This document shows, piece by piece, positions 52,127-61,609 of a stretch of 64,000 nucleotides of DNA (the first letter of the stretch is position 1; every line of letters begins with the position of its first letter). The notes beneath the pieces are model-generated. The model did not search any database, was not told the origin of the DNA, and saw only the letters and a program-made list of their open reading frames with translations. The translations under genes and the position numbers were made by a program. The DNA comes from Limnobaculum parvum. GTDB lineage: Bacteria; Pseudomonadota; Gammaproteobacteria; Enterobacterales; Enterobacteriaceae. The stretch is from the NCBI RefSeq assembly GCF_003096015.2, contig NZ_CP029185.2, forward strand, positions 774,501-838,500. The letters are read 5' to 3'.

Positions 52127-54283
52127 ATGGTTTTACGGATGTTACGAGTTTTATGCCGCTTATGTTTTCGCGTACGTGTTTATGGTGATACTGATTGCTT
52201 TAAGCAGGAACGCATACTGATAACCCCAAACCATCTCTCTTTTATTGATGGTATTTTGTTAGCATTATTTTTACCGGTTAAACCAGTTTTTGCAGTTTAT
52301 AGCCTGTACGCCGATCGCTGGTTTATCCGCATGCTGACACGTTATGTGGATATTGTTCCCCTCGACCCATCAAAACCCATGTCAATTAAAACGCTGGTGC
52401 GACAAATTGAGCACGGGCGGCCAATCGTCATTTTCCCGGAAGGGCGCATTACGGTTACCGGATCCTTAATGAAGATTTATGAAGGTGCGGCTTTTGTTGC
52501 GGCACGTTCTCAGGCAACGGTAATTCCTATTTGGCTGGAAGGGCTGGAATTTAGCTTCCTAAGCCGTTTAAAAGGCGTATTTAAACGGCGCCTGTTTCCA
52601 CAGGTTAATATTCATGTTCTGCCGCCGACTCAAGTTCCAATGCCCGATGCGCCAAAATCGGCTCAACGTCGTAAATTAGCGGGCGAGCGTCTGCATCAAA
52701 TTATGATGGATGCCCGCATGGCAACCCGTACGCGGGTGACGTTATATGAAGCACTGCTGGAAGCCCATACGCGTTATGGTATCGGTAAGGTCTGTATTGC
52801 GGACATTTCAATGAAAAACGACTCATATCGGACTTTGCTGAAGAAGTCACTAGGATTAAGTCGTATTGTCAGCAAGCTGAGTGAGCCGGGGGAGCATGTA
52901 GGATTGCTGCTGCCTAATACGGTGGTTACCGCGGCGACTATTTTTGGTTGTTCGCTGAGCGGTCGAGTTCCGGCGATGTTGAACTACACCGCCGGAGTGA
53001 ATGGCCTAGAAAGCGCGCTAAAAGCAGCGCAGATAAAGACCATCATCACCTCCCGCCAGTTTCTTGAGAAAGGAAAACTAACCTACTTGGCCGAGCAAGT
53101 CACTGGTGCAAAATGGTATTTCCTTGAAGATCTGAAAGATACCGTCACCAGAGAAGATAAATTCTGGGTACTGAAACATTTGTTATTTCCTCGTATGGCA
53201 ATGGTTAAGCAGAAACCGGATGATGCGGCAATTATTCTGTTTACCTCTGGCTCAGAAGGCAACCCGAAAGGGGTGGTTCATTCTCACGACAGCCTGTTGG
53301 CAAACGTTGAGCAAATTCGTACCGTGGCTGATTTTACCGCGCAGGATAAGTTTATGTCTGCCTTGCCACTGTTCCACGCCTTTGGCCTGACCGCAGGGTT
53401 ATTGACACCGTTAATGACCGGCAGTCGAATCTTTCTTTATCCCAGCCCGCTCCATTATCGGGTAGTACCTGAGCTGGTATACGATCAAAACTGTAATGTG
53501 ATGTTCGGTACGCCAACATTTCTGAATCACTATGCCCGCTTCGCCCATCCTTATGACTTTGCCCGACTGCGTTATGTGGTGGCTGGCGCAGAGAAGCTGT
53601 CTACCGCGACGCGTGACCAGTGGCAGGAGAAGTTTGGTATCCGTATTCTCGAAGGTTATGGCGTAACAGAGTGTGCACCGGTATTGGCGATTAATGTGCC
53701 AATGGCCGCTAGATCTCATACCGTTGGTAAACTGCTGCCGGGTATCCATTCACGGCTGATTACCGTGCCGGGTATTGAAGACGGTGGTCGCTTACAGGTG
53801 AAGGGGCCGAATATTATGAAGGGCTATCTGCGGGTTGAGAATCCGGGCGTATTGGAGACGCCAGCGGCGGAAAATGCCCAAGGCGAAATGGACGCGGGTT
53901 GGTACGACACGGGTGACATCGTCTCTTTTGATAGTGATGGTTTCTGTACCATTAAAGGTCGGGTCAAGCGCTTTGCTAAAGTCGCGGGAGAGATGGTTTC
54001 ACTGGAAAGCGTTGAAGCTATCGCCAAGAAAGTGGCCCCTGAGGCAGAGCATGCAGCAACGGTTCGTAGTGATGTGTCAAAAGGGGAATCCATTGTTCTG
54101 TTCACCACAACCCCAGCTTTAGCCCGCGATGCTTTAAACCGCGCCGCTCAAGAGTTGGGATTACCCGCGTTGGCGGTGCCGCGCGATATTCGAGTACTCA
54201 AATCTCTTCCTCTGCTGGGCAGCGGTAAGCCGGATTTTGTTTCCCTGCGTAAACTGGCTGAAGAGCCCGTGGAGTCATTATGA
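52127..54283 (+). CDS. aas: Bifunctional acyltransferase / acyl-ACP synthetase Aas
   Basis: A 718-residue inner membrane enzyme re-acylating lysophosphatidylethanolamine. The N-terminal PlsC-type domain has the acyltransferase motifs NHLSFIDG (near residue 36) and FPEGRITVTGS (near 105); the rest is an AMP-dependent acyl-ACP synthetase with LFTSGSEGNPKGVV (near 382) and the GYGVTE, YDTGD and GRVKRFAK motifs. ATG 52127 has GGGAG upstream and gives the E. coli length; ATG 52085 lies far upstream. It overlaps lplT by 4 nt, and both serve lysophospholipid recycling. Confidence 0.95.
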   Translation: MVLRMLRVLCRLCFRVRVYGDTDCFKQERILITPNHLSFIDGILLALFLPVKPVFAVYSLYADRWFIRMLTRYVDIVPLDPSKPMSIKTLVRQIEHGRPIVIFPEGRITVTGSLMKIYEGAAFVAARSQATVIPIWLEGLEFSFLSRLKGVFKRRLFPQVNIHVLPPTQVPMPDAPKSAQRRKLAGERLHQIMMDARMATRTRVTLYEALLEAHTRYGIGKVCIADISMKNDSYRTLLKKSLGLSRIVSKLSEPGEHVGLLLPNTVVTAATIFGCSLSGRVPAMLNYTAGVNGLESALKAAQIKTIITSRQFLEKGKLTYLAEQVTGAKWYFLEDLKDTVTREDKFWVLKHLLFPRMAMVKQKPDDAAIILFTSGSEGNPKGVVHSHDSLLANVEQIRTVADFTAQDKFMSALPLFHAFGLTAGLLTPLMTGSRIFLYPSPLHYRVVPELVYDQNCNVMFGTPTFLNHYARFAHPYDFARLRYVVAGAEKLSTATRDQWQEKFGIRILEGYGVTECAPVLAINVPMAARSHTVGKLLPGIHSRLITVPGIEDGGRLQVKGPNIMKGYLRVENPGVLETPAAENAQGEMDAGWYDTGDIVSFDSDGFCTIKGRVKRFAKVAGEMVSLESVEAIAKKVAPEAEHAATVRSDVSKGESIVLFTTTPALARDALNRAAQELGLPALAVPRDIRVLKSLPLLGSGKPDFVSLRKLAEEPVESL

Positions 54284-55482
54284 CCACAATTGATGTGACG
54301 GAAAAACCATTGCTGAATCGCGCGATGGTGGCGGTCACCAGCGCACAGTTCTTCTCGGCCTTTGGCGATAGTGCGCTGTTTTTTGCGACTTTGGGGGTTT
54401 TGATTCAGAAGGCTTATCCCCTCTGGAGTCATTCCACGCTGCAAATGCTATTTATTGTGGCTTATGTGGTGTTAGCACCGTTTGTTGGGCAGATTGCCGA
54501 TAGCTTCTCGAAAGGGCGGGTGATGATGTTTGCCAATGGCATCAAGCTGTTGGGCGCGGCAATTATTATTGGCGGGTTGGATCCGTTTTTTGGCTATACG
54601 CTAGTGGGGATTGGCGCGACGGCATACTCCCCGGCGAAGTACGGTATTCTTGGCGAAATCACCCAAGGCGATCAGTTAGTGAAAGCTAACGGTTTGATTG
54701 AGTCCTCAACGCTGGCGGCGATTCTAGTAGGGTCTTTAGCCGGAGGTTGGCTGGTAGATATTAGCCCTTATCTGGCACTGGCGGTGTGCTGCGGAGTTTA
54801 TGCCAGTGCGGTAGTGGCAAACTGTTTTATTCCTCATTTACAGGCGGCTCGTCCCGGCATGCGCTGGAATTTGAAGGAGATGGTGGTACGTTTTGCCGAC
54901 TCAGCTAAGATATTGTGGAACGATCAGGGTACGCGTATGTCTCTGGTGGGCACCAGCCTGTTCTGGGGGGCCGGTATTACTCTGCGCTTCCTGCTGATCC
55001 TGTGGGTACCCATTGCTTTGCATATTGAAGGGCTATTGACGCCAACATTACTGAACGCCATGGTGGCGGTTGGTATCGTGATTGGCGCCGCCGCCGCCGC
55101 GAAGTGGATTACGCTGGATACGGTCAATCGCTGTATCCCTGCTGGGGTTCTGCTGGGTGCTGGCGTAGTCGTTTTTGTATTGCAGGGCAGCTTACCACTC
55201 TCTTATGCCATTCTTATGGTAATCGGTATTTTCGGTGGGTTCTTTATTGTGCCATTGAATACCCTGTTGCAGCATCGGGGAAAACAGACCGTTGGAGCAG
55301 GCAACGCGGTTGCGGTACAAAACTTTGGTGAGAACACTGCCATGTTGTTGATGTTGGGGCTTTATACTCTGGCGGTTAAAATAGATATGCCAGTGATTGT
55401 CATTGGCTGTGTCTTTGGTGGGCTGATGATGCTGTCTATTGGTGGGCTGTGGCTAGTACAGCGACGACGCCAGAGAGCATAG
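54280..55482 (+). CDS. lplT: Lysophospholipid transporter LplT
   Basis: A 400-residue major-facilitator transporter with 12 transmembrane helices, moving lysophospholipids across the inner membrane to Aas. Its start AVTSAQFFSAFGDSALFFATL and the YSPAKYGILGEIT segment are typical. Its ATG overlaps the aas stop by 4 nt. Confidence 0.95.
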   Translation: MTTIDVTEKPLLNRAMVAVTSAQFFSAFGDSALFFATLGVLIQKAYPLWSHSTLQMLFIVAYVVLAPFVGQIADSFSKGRVMMFANGIKLLGAAIIIGGLDPFFGYTLVGIGATAYSPAKYGILGEITQGDQLVKANGLIESSTLAAILVGSLAGGWLVDISPYLALAVCCGVYASAVVANCFIPHLQAARPGMRWNLKEMVVRFADSAKILWNDQGTRMSLVGTSLFWGAGITLRFLLILWVPIALHIEGLLTPTLLNAMVAVGIVIGAAAAAKWITLDTVNRCIPAGVLLGAGVVVFVLQGSLPLSYAILMVIGIFGGFFIVPLNTLLQHRGKQTVGAGNAVAVQNFGENTAMLLMLGLYTLAVKIDMPVIVIGCVFGGLMMLSIGGLWLVQRRRQRA

Positions 55483-55530
55483 TCTTGTCATATCACTGAC
55501 TCAGTGTTTTAGTGAGTTGCAGAGGATAAT

Positions 55531-55565
55531 CCGGCCATCATGATATCTCCATTGTGTCTGGCCGG
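55531..55565. repeat. CCGGCCA hairpin between lplT and mutH
   Basis: CCGGCCA and TGGCCGG form a 7-bp stem with a long loop. It shares the GGCCGGAAGAATA end with the dispersed repeat (GGCCGGAATA), so it may be a remnant of the same family. It lies between convergent genes. Confidence 0.45.
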
Positions 55566-55622
55566 AAGAATATCTGTATTTGAGTTCAACAACCATCAGG
55601 CTTGGTCTGGCGATGACGTTGG

Positions 55623-56309
55623 TTAGAGATTGAAATGTTTCGCTAACAGCGCCCGGGTAAATGCTTTTTTCAAATAAAAACCCCGTGGTAGTGTCATTAT
55701 TGGTTGGCCAAATTCACCAATGGCCTCTGTCAGCGCCCGGCTATTAGCGGCTTTAGGGCGTATTTGCAAGACTTCACCGTGGCGAGCGGTGATAGATTCA
55801 ACTTTGCCTAATACAATTAGGTCCATCAATTCTTCCCAATCGTGTTTTAACTGTTGTTCTTCATCCACATCCGGGCTCCACAGTAAGGCGCTGCCTATAC
55901 GTCGTTGAGCTAGAGGAATGCTTCGCTCTCCTTCAACGGGAACCCACAGGACTCGATGCAGTTTATGACGCAGATGAGAACTTTCCCAAGTGATGCCGCT
56001 ATTACCTGTTAATGGGGCTACGCAGACAAAAGTTGTCTCTAGTGGATTGCCTAGAGCATTTATCGGGATGGTTTTTAATTCCACTCCCAGATGAGGGAAA
56101 TCTTGTTCGGCTTTGCTGCCCGCACAGGCACCAAGGTAATATTCTAGCAACATGCCAACCCAGCCTTTGTCCCGCTTCAGGTTTTCGGGAATAGGTAACT
56201 TGGCCGCTTCGGCCAGTTCTTTCATGGTATATCCAGCCAGCGCGAGGGCGCGCTGATACAGCTGTTGTTCGCTATCAGGAGTATTTGGTGGCAGTGGATT
56301 GTTATACAT
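55623..56309 (-). CDS. mutH: DNA mismatch repair endonuclease MutH
   Basis: A 228-residue endonuclease cutting hemimethylated GATC when directed by MutS and MutL. The active-site D-x(n)-E-x-K is in EQDFPHLGVELKTIP near residue 70-79. ATG 56309 is the family start; TTG 56312 is an alternative. Convergent with lplT; tas, ygdR and ygdQ that separate them in E. coli are absent. Confidence 0.93.
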   Translation of the reverse strand: MYNNPLPPNTPDSEQQLYQRALALAGYTMKELAEAAKLPIPENLKRDKGWVGMLLEYYLGACAGSKAEQDFPHLGVELKTIPINALGNPLETTFVCVAPLTGNSGITWESSHLRHKLHRVLWVPVEGERSIPLAQRRIGSALLWSPDVDEEQQLKHDWEELMDLIVLGKVESITARHGEVLQIRPKAANSRALTEAIGEFGQPIMTLPRGFYLKKAFTRALLAKHFNL

Positions 56310-57016
56310 CAAAGGCCCGTTTTGTTTATTTTATTTATTGCTTAATAATTAAACAATAATTTTCAGCCGAGTTATCATCCGTCAAATATCAGAGGATAAC
56401 TATTACAATAACATGATTTATAAAAGTATTTTTATTTTTCGTTGGTTGATTTCATCTATCATATCGGAATCTATATACGGTAAGCCACCAACAGTGAACA
56501 GGATCTTACACTATGTTATCCACAGCTTCCTTGGATAACTATAAAAACGGTAATAAAGGGAACTATTTTTTACCTTGACGAAAGGATTTTTTTGCGCGTA
56601 AGCCGGTATGTTGCTCAAGTTTTTATCATGTGCTGTGGATAAAATTGGGGGAGGACATTTTTTGTACATGAAGAAACTACCGTATAATAGTGGGGTGATT
56701 AAGTGGATTGTTTTATTGGTTTAAAGTCCATTAATTAATTGAAAATTAATATTTTTTGTTGATTTTCTCGTCTGATTGAAAATAGGTTTAATAAAGTTCT
56801 ACCCACATTGTTATCTGGTTCTTCACATAGATATCCACAGTAAACGTGAATAACTTGACCGAAAATAGTCGGTGTCTGTTTATAACTTTGATTCTTGTGT
56901 CAAGTTATTCTCAGGTTGATTATCACATCGCGGACATAAAGCAGAGGTTTACCGCTTGTGCGTAGTGTGAAACAATCAGGTTATCTTTAAGATTTATGCT
57001 TATTTGAGGTAGTCCA
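56310..57016. promoter_or_regulatory. DARS2-like DnaA-reactivating region
   Basis: The 700-bp mutH-rppH gap, where E. coli has DARS2. Perfect DnaA boxes TTATCCACA are at 56516-56524 (plus) and 56634-56642 (minus), and ATATCCACA at 56831-56839 has one mismatch. A weaker inverted box (TTGGATAAC, after the first) gives a head-to-head pair at the start. DARS2 exchanges ADP for ATP on DnaA to start replication; the assignment rests on the boxes and the location. The region is AT-rich, and candidate IHF/Fis sites were not placed. Confidence 0.72.
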
Positions 57017-57540
57017 GTGATCGATGATGATGGCTACCGCCCGAATGTTGGTATCGTAATTTGTAATAAACAAGGACAAGTTTTGTGGGCCAGACGTTTT
57101 GGTCAACATTCCTGGCAGTTTCCTCAAGGGGAATAAATCCTGGAGAAACGCCAGAGCAGGCAATGTACCGAGAGCTTTTCGAGGAAGTCGGACTGAGTCG
57201 AAAAGATGTGCGCATCCTGAGTTATACACGAAACTGGTTACGATATAAGTTACCTAAACGTTTGGTGCGTTGGGATACCAAGCCCGTTTGTATTGGTCAG
57301 AAACAAAAATGGTTTTTGTTACAACTGTTAAGCAGTGAAGCAGATATCAACATGCAACGTAGTGGTACGCCTGAGTTTGATGGCTGGCGCTGGGTTAGTT
57401 ATTGGTATCCGGTTCGTCAAGTAGTCTCCTTTAAGCGCGATGTTTATCGTCGTGTGATGAAGGAATTCTCACCGGTGGTGATGCTATTACAGGAAGCAAA
57501 GCCGCAGCGAACCAATCCGCCCCATCGACGTAAAAAGTGA
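57017..57540 (+). CDS. rppH: RNA pyrophosphohydrolase RppH, frameshifted
   Basis: Nudix enzyme removing pyrophosphate from mRNA 5' ends, about 174 residues when repaired. GTG 57017 (GAGGT upstream) starts MIDDDGYRPNVGI, closely matching E. coli, up to QFPQG. There a run of four Gs at 57128-57131 should be five: as written, the frame stops at TAA 57134-57136. Adding one G restores GINPGETPEQAMYRELFEEVG, the Nudix box. The C-terminal part is normal. Either a sequencing error or a broken gene; since rppH is conserved and the rest is intact, error is more likely. Confidence 0.85.
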
Positions 57541-57564
57541 TGAGGGGTAGGTGAGTTATCCGTT

Positions 57565-57600
57565 AGTTAGCCTCACAAGATTGTGAGGCTAACTTGTTTT
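57565..57600 (+). terminator. Terminator of rppH
   Basis: AGTTAGCCTCACAA/TTGTGAGGCTAACT is a 14-bp stem with a tiny loop followed by TGTTTT. It cuts rppH off from lgt; in E. coli ptsP lies between them, but here that gene is missing. Confidence 0.88.
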
Positions 57601-57784
57601 CAGGCTGATGGGATAAGCGCGTTGTTAATTGTTCTGTTAGAAAGTAAATGAACGTGAATAACGAGCCTGTTCTGATGAATGTTTTTCCGGCTATGGTATG
57701 ATAACCAGATTCGGACTTATTTTAAGTCAGACAGTGTTAACTTAACCCTCAATCCAATATTGAACTCGTAATAAATGGTGAGTG

Positions 57785-58663
57785 ATGAACTCTAGTTTTC
57801 TGGTATTTCCTAAATTTGACCCGATCATTTTTTCTTTAGAACCTACATTACCCCTCTCTTTGCGCTGGTACGGTATGATGTATCTGATTGGGTTTGTTTT
57901 TGCCCTGTGGCTGGCGAATCGCCGGGCTAAGCAACCTGACAGCGGCTGGACTAAAGATGAAGTAGAAACCATGTTATATATTGGTTTTCTGGGTGTCTTT
58001 GTTGGTGGTCGATTAGGGTACGTTTTGTTTTATGACTTCCCTAGCTTTTTGGCTAATCCGTTGTATCTGTTTAAGGTATGGGAAGGTGGAATGTCATTCC
58101 ACGGCGGTCTGCTGGGTGTGATTGCTGTGATGTTCTGGTTTGCTCATCGTACTAAACGCACTTTCTTTCAGGTTTCCGACTTTATTGCCCCACTGATTCC
58201 GTTTGGTTTAGGCGTCGGGCGTTTAGGTAACTTTATTAACGGCGAACTTTGGGGACGGGTAACTGACTTCTCTTGGGCCATGCGTTTTCCTACTTCTAGA
58301 ACGGCCGATCAACTGTTTGCCGAGCAAAATCCCCAGTGGCTCCCCTTTATGCAAGACGGCATGCTGCCGCGTCACATGTCTCAACTGTATGAGATGTGCT
58401 TGGAAGGTTTCGTCCTGTTCCTGATTCTGAACCTGTTTATTCAGAAGAAACGTCCAACGGGGAGCGTGTCTGGTCTGTTTTTGATTGGTTATGGTTCATT
58501 CCGTTTTATTATTGAATTCTTCCGCCAGCCGGATGCCCAATTGGGGCTGTTTAGTAACTTCTTCAGTATGGGGCAATTACTCTCTTTACCTATGATCATT
58601 ATCGGTATTCTGATGATGGTTTGGGCGTACCGCCGTCCGCAGACTTCGAAACAACAAGCATAG
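57785..58663 (+). CDS. lgt: Prolipoprotein diacylglyceryl transferase Lgt
   Basis: A 292-residue inner membrane enzyme with seven transmembrane helices that attaches diacylglycerol to the lipobox cysteine of prolipoproteins. GGRLGYVLFYD, MSFHGGLLG and the signature GRLGNFINGELWGR are present. The ATG at 57785 is used; a GTG 3 nt upstream is the other option. A TATGAT sits about 85 nt upstream. thyA begins 8 nt after the stop, as in E. coli. Confidence 0.95.
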   Translation: MNSSFLVFPKFDPIIFSLEPTLPLSLRWYGMMYLIGFVFALWLANRRAKQPDSGWTKDEVETMLYIGFLGVFVGGRLGYVLFYDFPSFLANPLYLFKVWEGGMSFHGGLLGVIAVMFWFAHRTKRTFFQVSDFIAPLIPFGLGVGRLGNFINGELWGRVTDFSWAMRFPTSRTADQLFAEQNPQWLPFMQDGMLPRHMSQLYEMCLEGFVLFLILNLFIQKKRPTGSVSGLFLIGYGSFRFIIEFFRQPDAQLGLFSNFFSMGQLLSLPMIIIGILMMVWAYRRPQTSKQQA

Positions 58664-58670
58664 GATAACC

Positions 58671-59465
58671 ATGAAACAGTATCTGGAATTAATGCAAAAG
58701 GTCCTGAATGAGGGCACAAATAAATCTGACCGTACCGGTACCGGTACGCTGTCGATCTTTGGTCATCAGATGCGTTTCAATTTGCAGGATGGTTTTCCGA
58801 TGGTGACCACTAAACGTTGCCATATCCGCTCTATTATTCATGAACTATTATGGTTCCTGAAAGGTGAAACCAATGTGGCTTATCTGCACGAGAACAATGT
58901 CACCATTTGGGACGAATGGGCAGATGATAACGGCGATTTAGGGCCTGTTTATGGCAAACAGTGGCGTGCCTGGGGTGCGGCGGATGGTCGTCAAATTGAC
59001 CAAATCAAGAAAGTGGTTGAGCAATTGAAGCAGGATCCAGATTCGCGCCGTATTATTGTTTCTGCTTGGAACGTGGGTGAATTGGATCAAATGGCGCTGG
59101 CACCATGCCATGCTTTTTTCCAATTCTATGTGGCGGATGGCAAGCTATCTTGTCAGCTCTATCAGCGTTCTTGCGACGTATTCCTAGGCTTACCATTCAA
59201 TATTGCCAGTTATGCGTTGCTGGTTCATATGATGGCGCAGCAGTGCGATCTGGAAGTGGGCGACTTCGTCTGGACCGGAGGAGATACCCATCTGTATATG
59301 AACCATATGGAACAAACCCATTTGCAGCTGGGTCGTGAACCACGAGCACTGCCAAAACTGGTGATAAAGCGTAAACCCGCTTCGATTTTTGATTATCAGT
59401 TTGATGATTTTGAGATTGAAGGTTATGACCCGCATCCGGGGATTAAGGCTCCGGTGGCGATTTAA
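58671..59465 (+). CDS. thyA: Thymidylate synthase ThyA
   Basis: A 264-residue enzyme converting dUMP to dTMP with methylenetetrahydrofolate. The catalytic cysteine is in LAPCHAFFQFYV near residue 146, and RSCDVFLGLPFNIASYA is present. Full E. coli length. AGGATAACC precedes the ATG. It is coupled to lgt and followed by a terminator. Confidence 0.97.
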   Translation: MKQYLELMQKVLNEGTNKSDRTGTGTLSIFGHQMRFNLQDGFPMVTTKRCHIRSIIHELLWFLKGETNVAYLHENNVTIWDEWADDNGDLGPVYGKQWRAWGAADGRQIDQIKKVVEQLKQDPDSRRIIVSAWNVGELDQMALAPCHAFFQFYVADGKLSCQLYQRSCDVFLGLPFNIASYALLVHMMAQQCDLEVGDFVWTGGDTHLYMNHMEQTHLQLGREPRALPKLVIKRKPASIFDYQFDDFEIEGYDPHPGIKAPVAI

Positions 59466-59491
59466 GTCACAAATCAGCTAATCAGTCATCT

Positions 59492-59526
59492 ATCCCCGAT
59501 AGGGTAAACCTGTCGGGGATTTTTTT
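59492..59526 (+). terminator. Terminator of lgt-thyA
   Basis: ATCCCCGA/TCGGGGAT stem with a 13-nt loop followed by six T residues. Confidence 0.92.
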
Positions 59527-59675
59527 ATCTGTATTATTGCGACATAGTCCGAAATTGCGATGTAGCCCGAAATTTTATTTAACGGTTATGGCGTTACATT
59601 AAATTGTTGGGCGATGTCGCCCCTATTCCCTCTCTCCTTCTATTACCCTGTTCTAGCTTGTTTTACCGTTGCGCT

Positions 59676-60194
59676 ATGAAACGACATTTACCTGATGGAC
59701 AACGCGGAATGACACTCATTGAAATCTTACTGGTGATAGCCATTACGGCGATTCTTTCATCGACGGGAATTTCCAGTTGGCAAAACTATCGGCAGCGAGC
59801 TGCATTGGAACAAAGCAGTGCGGGGCTTTTGGCTTTCTTAACCCGAGTTCAGGCGGCGGCTCACTGGCGTAATCAGACTTACCTGTTGCAGGTAGGTAAA
59901 CGAGGGGATAGAGGTTGTGTTGCCGTTAATCAAACAAAGCGCGACGGTGAATGTGATAGCGACAGTGGATTACGTTTTGTTCTGTCAGAGCCATCTCTTG
60001 GCTTGGAGGTCAGCCATTCGGATCTTGGCTTTGGATTTTATGGTGTACGGAATACGGCGGGTACTGGCCATATTGTGGTGTTCAATCAGGCGGGAAGAGT
60101 GAGGCTTATCCTCTCGGCCAAAGGGCGATTACGTCGCTGTAGCGAAAGTATCAATGGTCAGCAGCCGTATTTACCTGGTGTCGCTTCGTGTTAG
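59676..60194 (+). CDS. ppdA: Prepilin-like protein PpdA
   Basis: A 172-residue pseudopilin. The leader ends G|MTLIEILLVIAITAIL, with Glu+5 conserved and a hydrophobic helix. ATG 59676 (MKRHLPDGQRG) is the sensible start since longer frames give an atypical leader. It heads the ppdA-ppdB-ygdB-ppdC set located before recC, as in E. coli. Overlaps ppdB by 7 nt. Assembly by a prepilin peptidase is assumed. Confidence 0.88.
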   Translation: MKRHLPDGQRGMTLIEILLVIAITAILSSTGISSWQNYRQRAALEQSSAGLLAFLTRVQAAAHWRNQTYLLQVGKRGDRGCVAVNQTKRDGECDSDSGLRFVLSEPSLGLEVSHSDLGFGFYGVRNTAGTGHIVVFNQAGRVRLILSAKGRLRRCSESINGQQPYLPGVASC

Positions 60195-60793
60195 TAGAAA
60201 ACCAGCAAGGCGGTTTTTCACTAGCAGAGATGCTGATAGCAATGCTGATCGCCAGCATGATGATAGTGAGCGTTGCCGCCATGTATCCAGCATTACAGCG
60301 ACAGAGTTTGATGCTGTATCGATTGTACCGTCTGGAGCAGTCTATGGGACAGGTATTGATGACCATAGCAAAGGATTTACGTCGGGCAGGCTTTCTGTTG
60401 AAGGGCGGGAAGGCACCGGTACCTGAAGCGGTTTATATCGGTCAGCATCCGCAATCAGCCGTGGGCAGTTGCCTTATCATTCGTTACGACCTTAACCATA
60501 ATGGCGTGATTGATCCTATTGATTCCGCAGCGGCGGAGCATTTCGCCTATCGTTGGCTGAACAACAGTATTGAGCAACACCGCAGTGCTAAAGATTGTCA
60601 TGGTAACGGATGGGAGAAAGTAGTCGATCCAGCTGAAATTGTTATCACGCATTTTTCTGTTCAATTAGGCGGCCACTCCCTTAATGGCACAGGAAAAAAT
60701 GCGGCTTATTATCTGATAGCGCTGGAGGGGCACTGGAAACGTTGGCCATCAGTGAAACGGCGTTTAACGTTAAGAATAAGGGGCATGTATTGA
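60188..60793 (+). CDS. ppdB: Prepilin-like protein PpdB
   Basis: A 201-residue minor pseudopilin with a type IV leader GG|FSLAEMLIAMLIASMM. It starts at GTG 60188, overlapping ppdA by 7 nt. A NHNGVIDPIDS loop is a possible calcium-binding-like site. Its position in the ppd cluster agrees with E. coli. Confidence 0.88.
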   Translation: MLVENQQGGFSLAEMLIAMLIASMMIVSVAAMYPALQRQSLMLYRLYRLEQSMGQVLMTIAKDLRRAGFLLKGGKAPVPEAVYIGQHPQSAVGSCLIIRYDLNHNGVIDPIDSAAAEHFAYRWLNNSIEQHRSAKDCHGNGWEKVVDPAEIVITHFSVQLGGHSLNGTGKNAAYYLIALEGHWKRWPSVKRRLTLRIRGMY

Positions 60794-60794
60794 G

Positions 60795-61265
60795 ATGCTG
60801 AGAAACAGAACCTATTTAGTGGTTAACCAGCAAGGGTATAGCACCATTGTTATGGTCATGCTGTTGATGTTATTTGGCACCTTAATGCTTAAAGGGCAGA
60901 GTGACCAACTGTTGGTACAGGTGAGAATCTATGCGGATGAGCGGCGTTATTTCCGTGCTTATCATCAGGCTCTCTCTTCTCTTTCTTGGGCGTTATCCCT
61001 ACGTTGGGCGGGGCTGAGCAGTGAGTGGCAGTGCCGTAAAGTAGAAAATCATCAACTCTCATCCTGCATTCGCCAACTTAGTGATGACGAAATCCTTATT
61101 CGAGGTGAGGGGTACATGGGAAATAGCCAGCCTCCTCTGGTACTGTTTCAGTTGGCTGGTCGGCGTGATGATGTATCTTCTCCCGGAGAAATAAGGCTAC
61201 AACCATTCCTGCATGGAAGAATAGACTTTTGTCCACTGAAGGTACCTGCAGAATGCACCCCTTAA
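60795..61265 (+). CDS. ygdB: DUF2509 family protein YgdB
   Basis: A 156-residue protein, like E. coli YgdB, with a hydrophobic helix near residues 15-35 (GYSTIVMVMLLMLFGTLML). It lacks the canonical G|xxxxE prepilin cleavage site. Cysteines in WQCRKVENH and SCIRQL may pair. Lies 1 nt after ppdB and overlaps ppdC by 13 nt. Confidence 0.85.
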   Translation: MLRNRTYLVVNQQGYSTIVMVMLLMLFGTLMLKGQSDQLLVQVRIYADERRYFRAYHQALSSLSWALSLRWAGLSSEWQCRKVENHQLSSCIRQLSDDEILIRGEGYMGNSQPPLVLFQLAGRRDDVSSPGEIRLQPFLHGRIDFCPLKVPAECTP

Positions 61266-61609
61266 CGATGCCGCGACAGAGAGGATTTAGCCTGTTGGAA
61301 GTGCTTATTTCCATGCTGTTATTTTCCATCACTATTATGGGACTGCTGCGTTATCAGCAGGTACTCATGGCACAATTTAATCTCTATGCTGACAGTCAAT
61401 ATGCATGGCGATTGGCTGCTCAGGCATTAGATATCTACCCAGAAACTATTGAGCAGGAGTCAAAACTTCAATCAGGCCAATGGCATTTGAATATGCTGAC
61501 AAAATCCATGGGAAATGGTTGCCTGAAAATTACGGCACAGTTGATTATGGCAGGGAAACAGGGGGTAGAACTGGAAAAGTGGCAGTGTGATGAACAGGTT
61601 AATCTATAG
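61253..61609 (+). CDS. ppdC: Prepilin-like protein PpdC
   Basis: A 118-residue minor pseudopilin: leader MPRQRG|FSLLEVLISMLLFSI with Glu+5. ATG 61253 gives a short basic leader; ATG 61268 is another option. It overlaps ygdB by 13 nt and ends the pseudopilin cluster; recC follows 266 nt later. Confidence 0.85.
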   Translation: MHPLTMPRQRGFSLLEVLISMLLFSITIMGLLRYQQVLMAQFNLYADSQYAWRLAAQALDIYPETIEQESKLQSGQWHLNMLTKSMGNGCLKITAQLIMAGKQGVELEKWQCDEQVNL

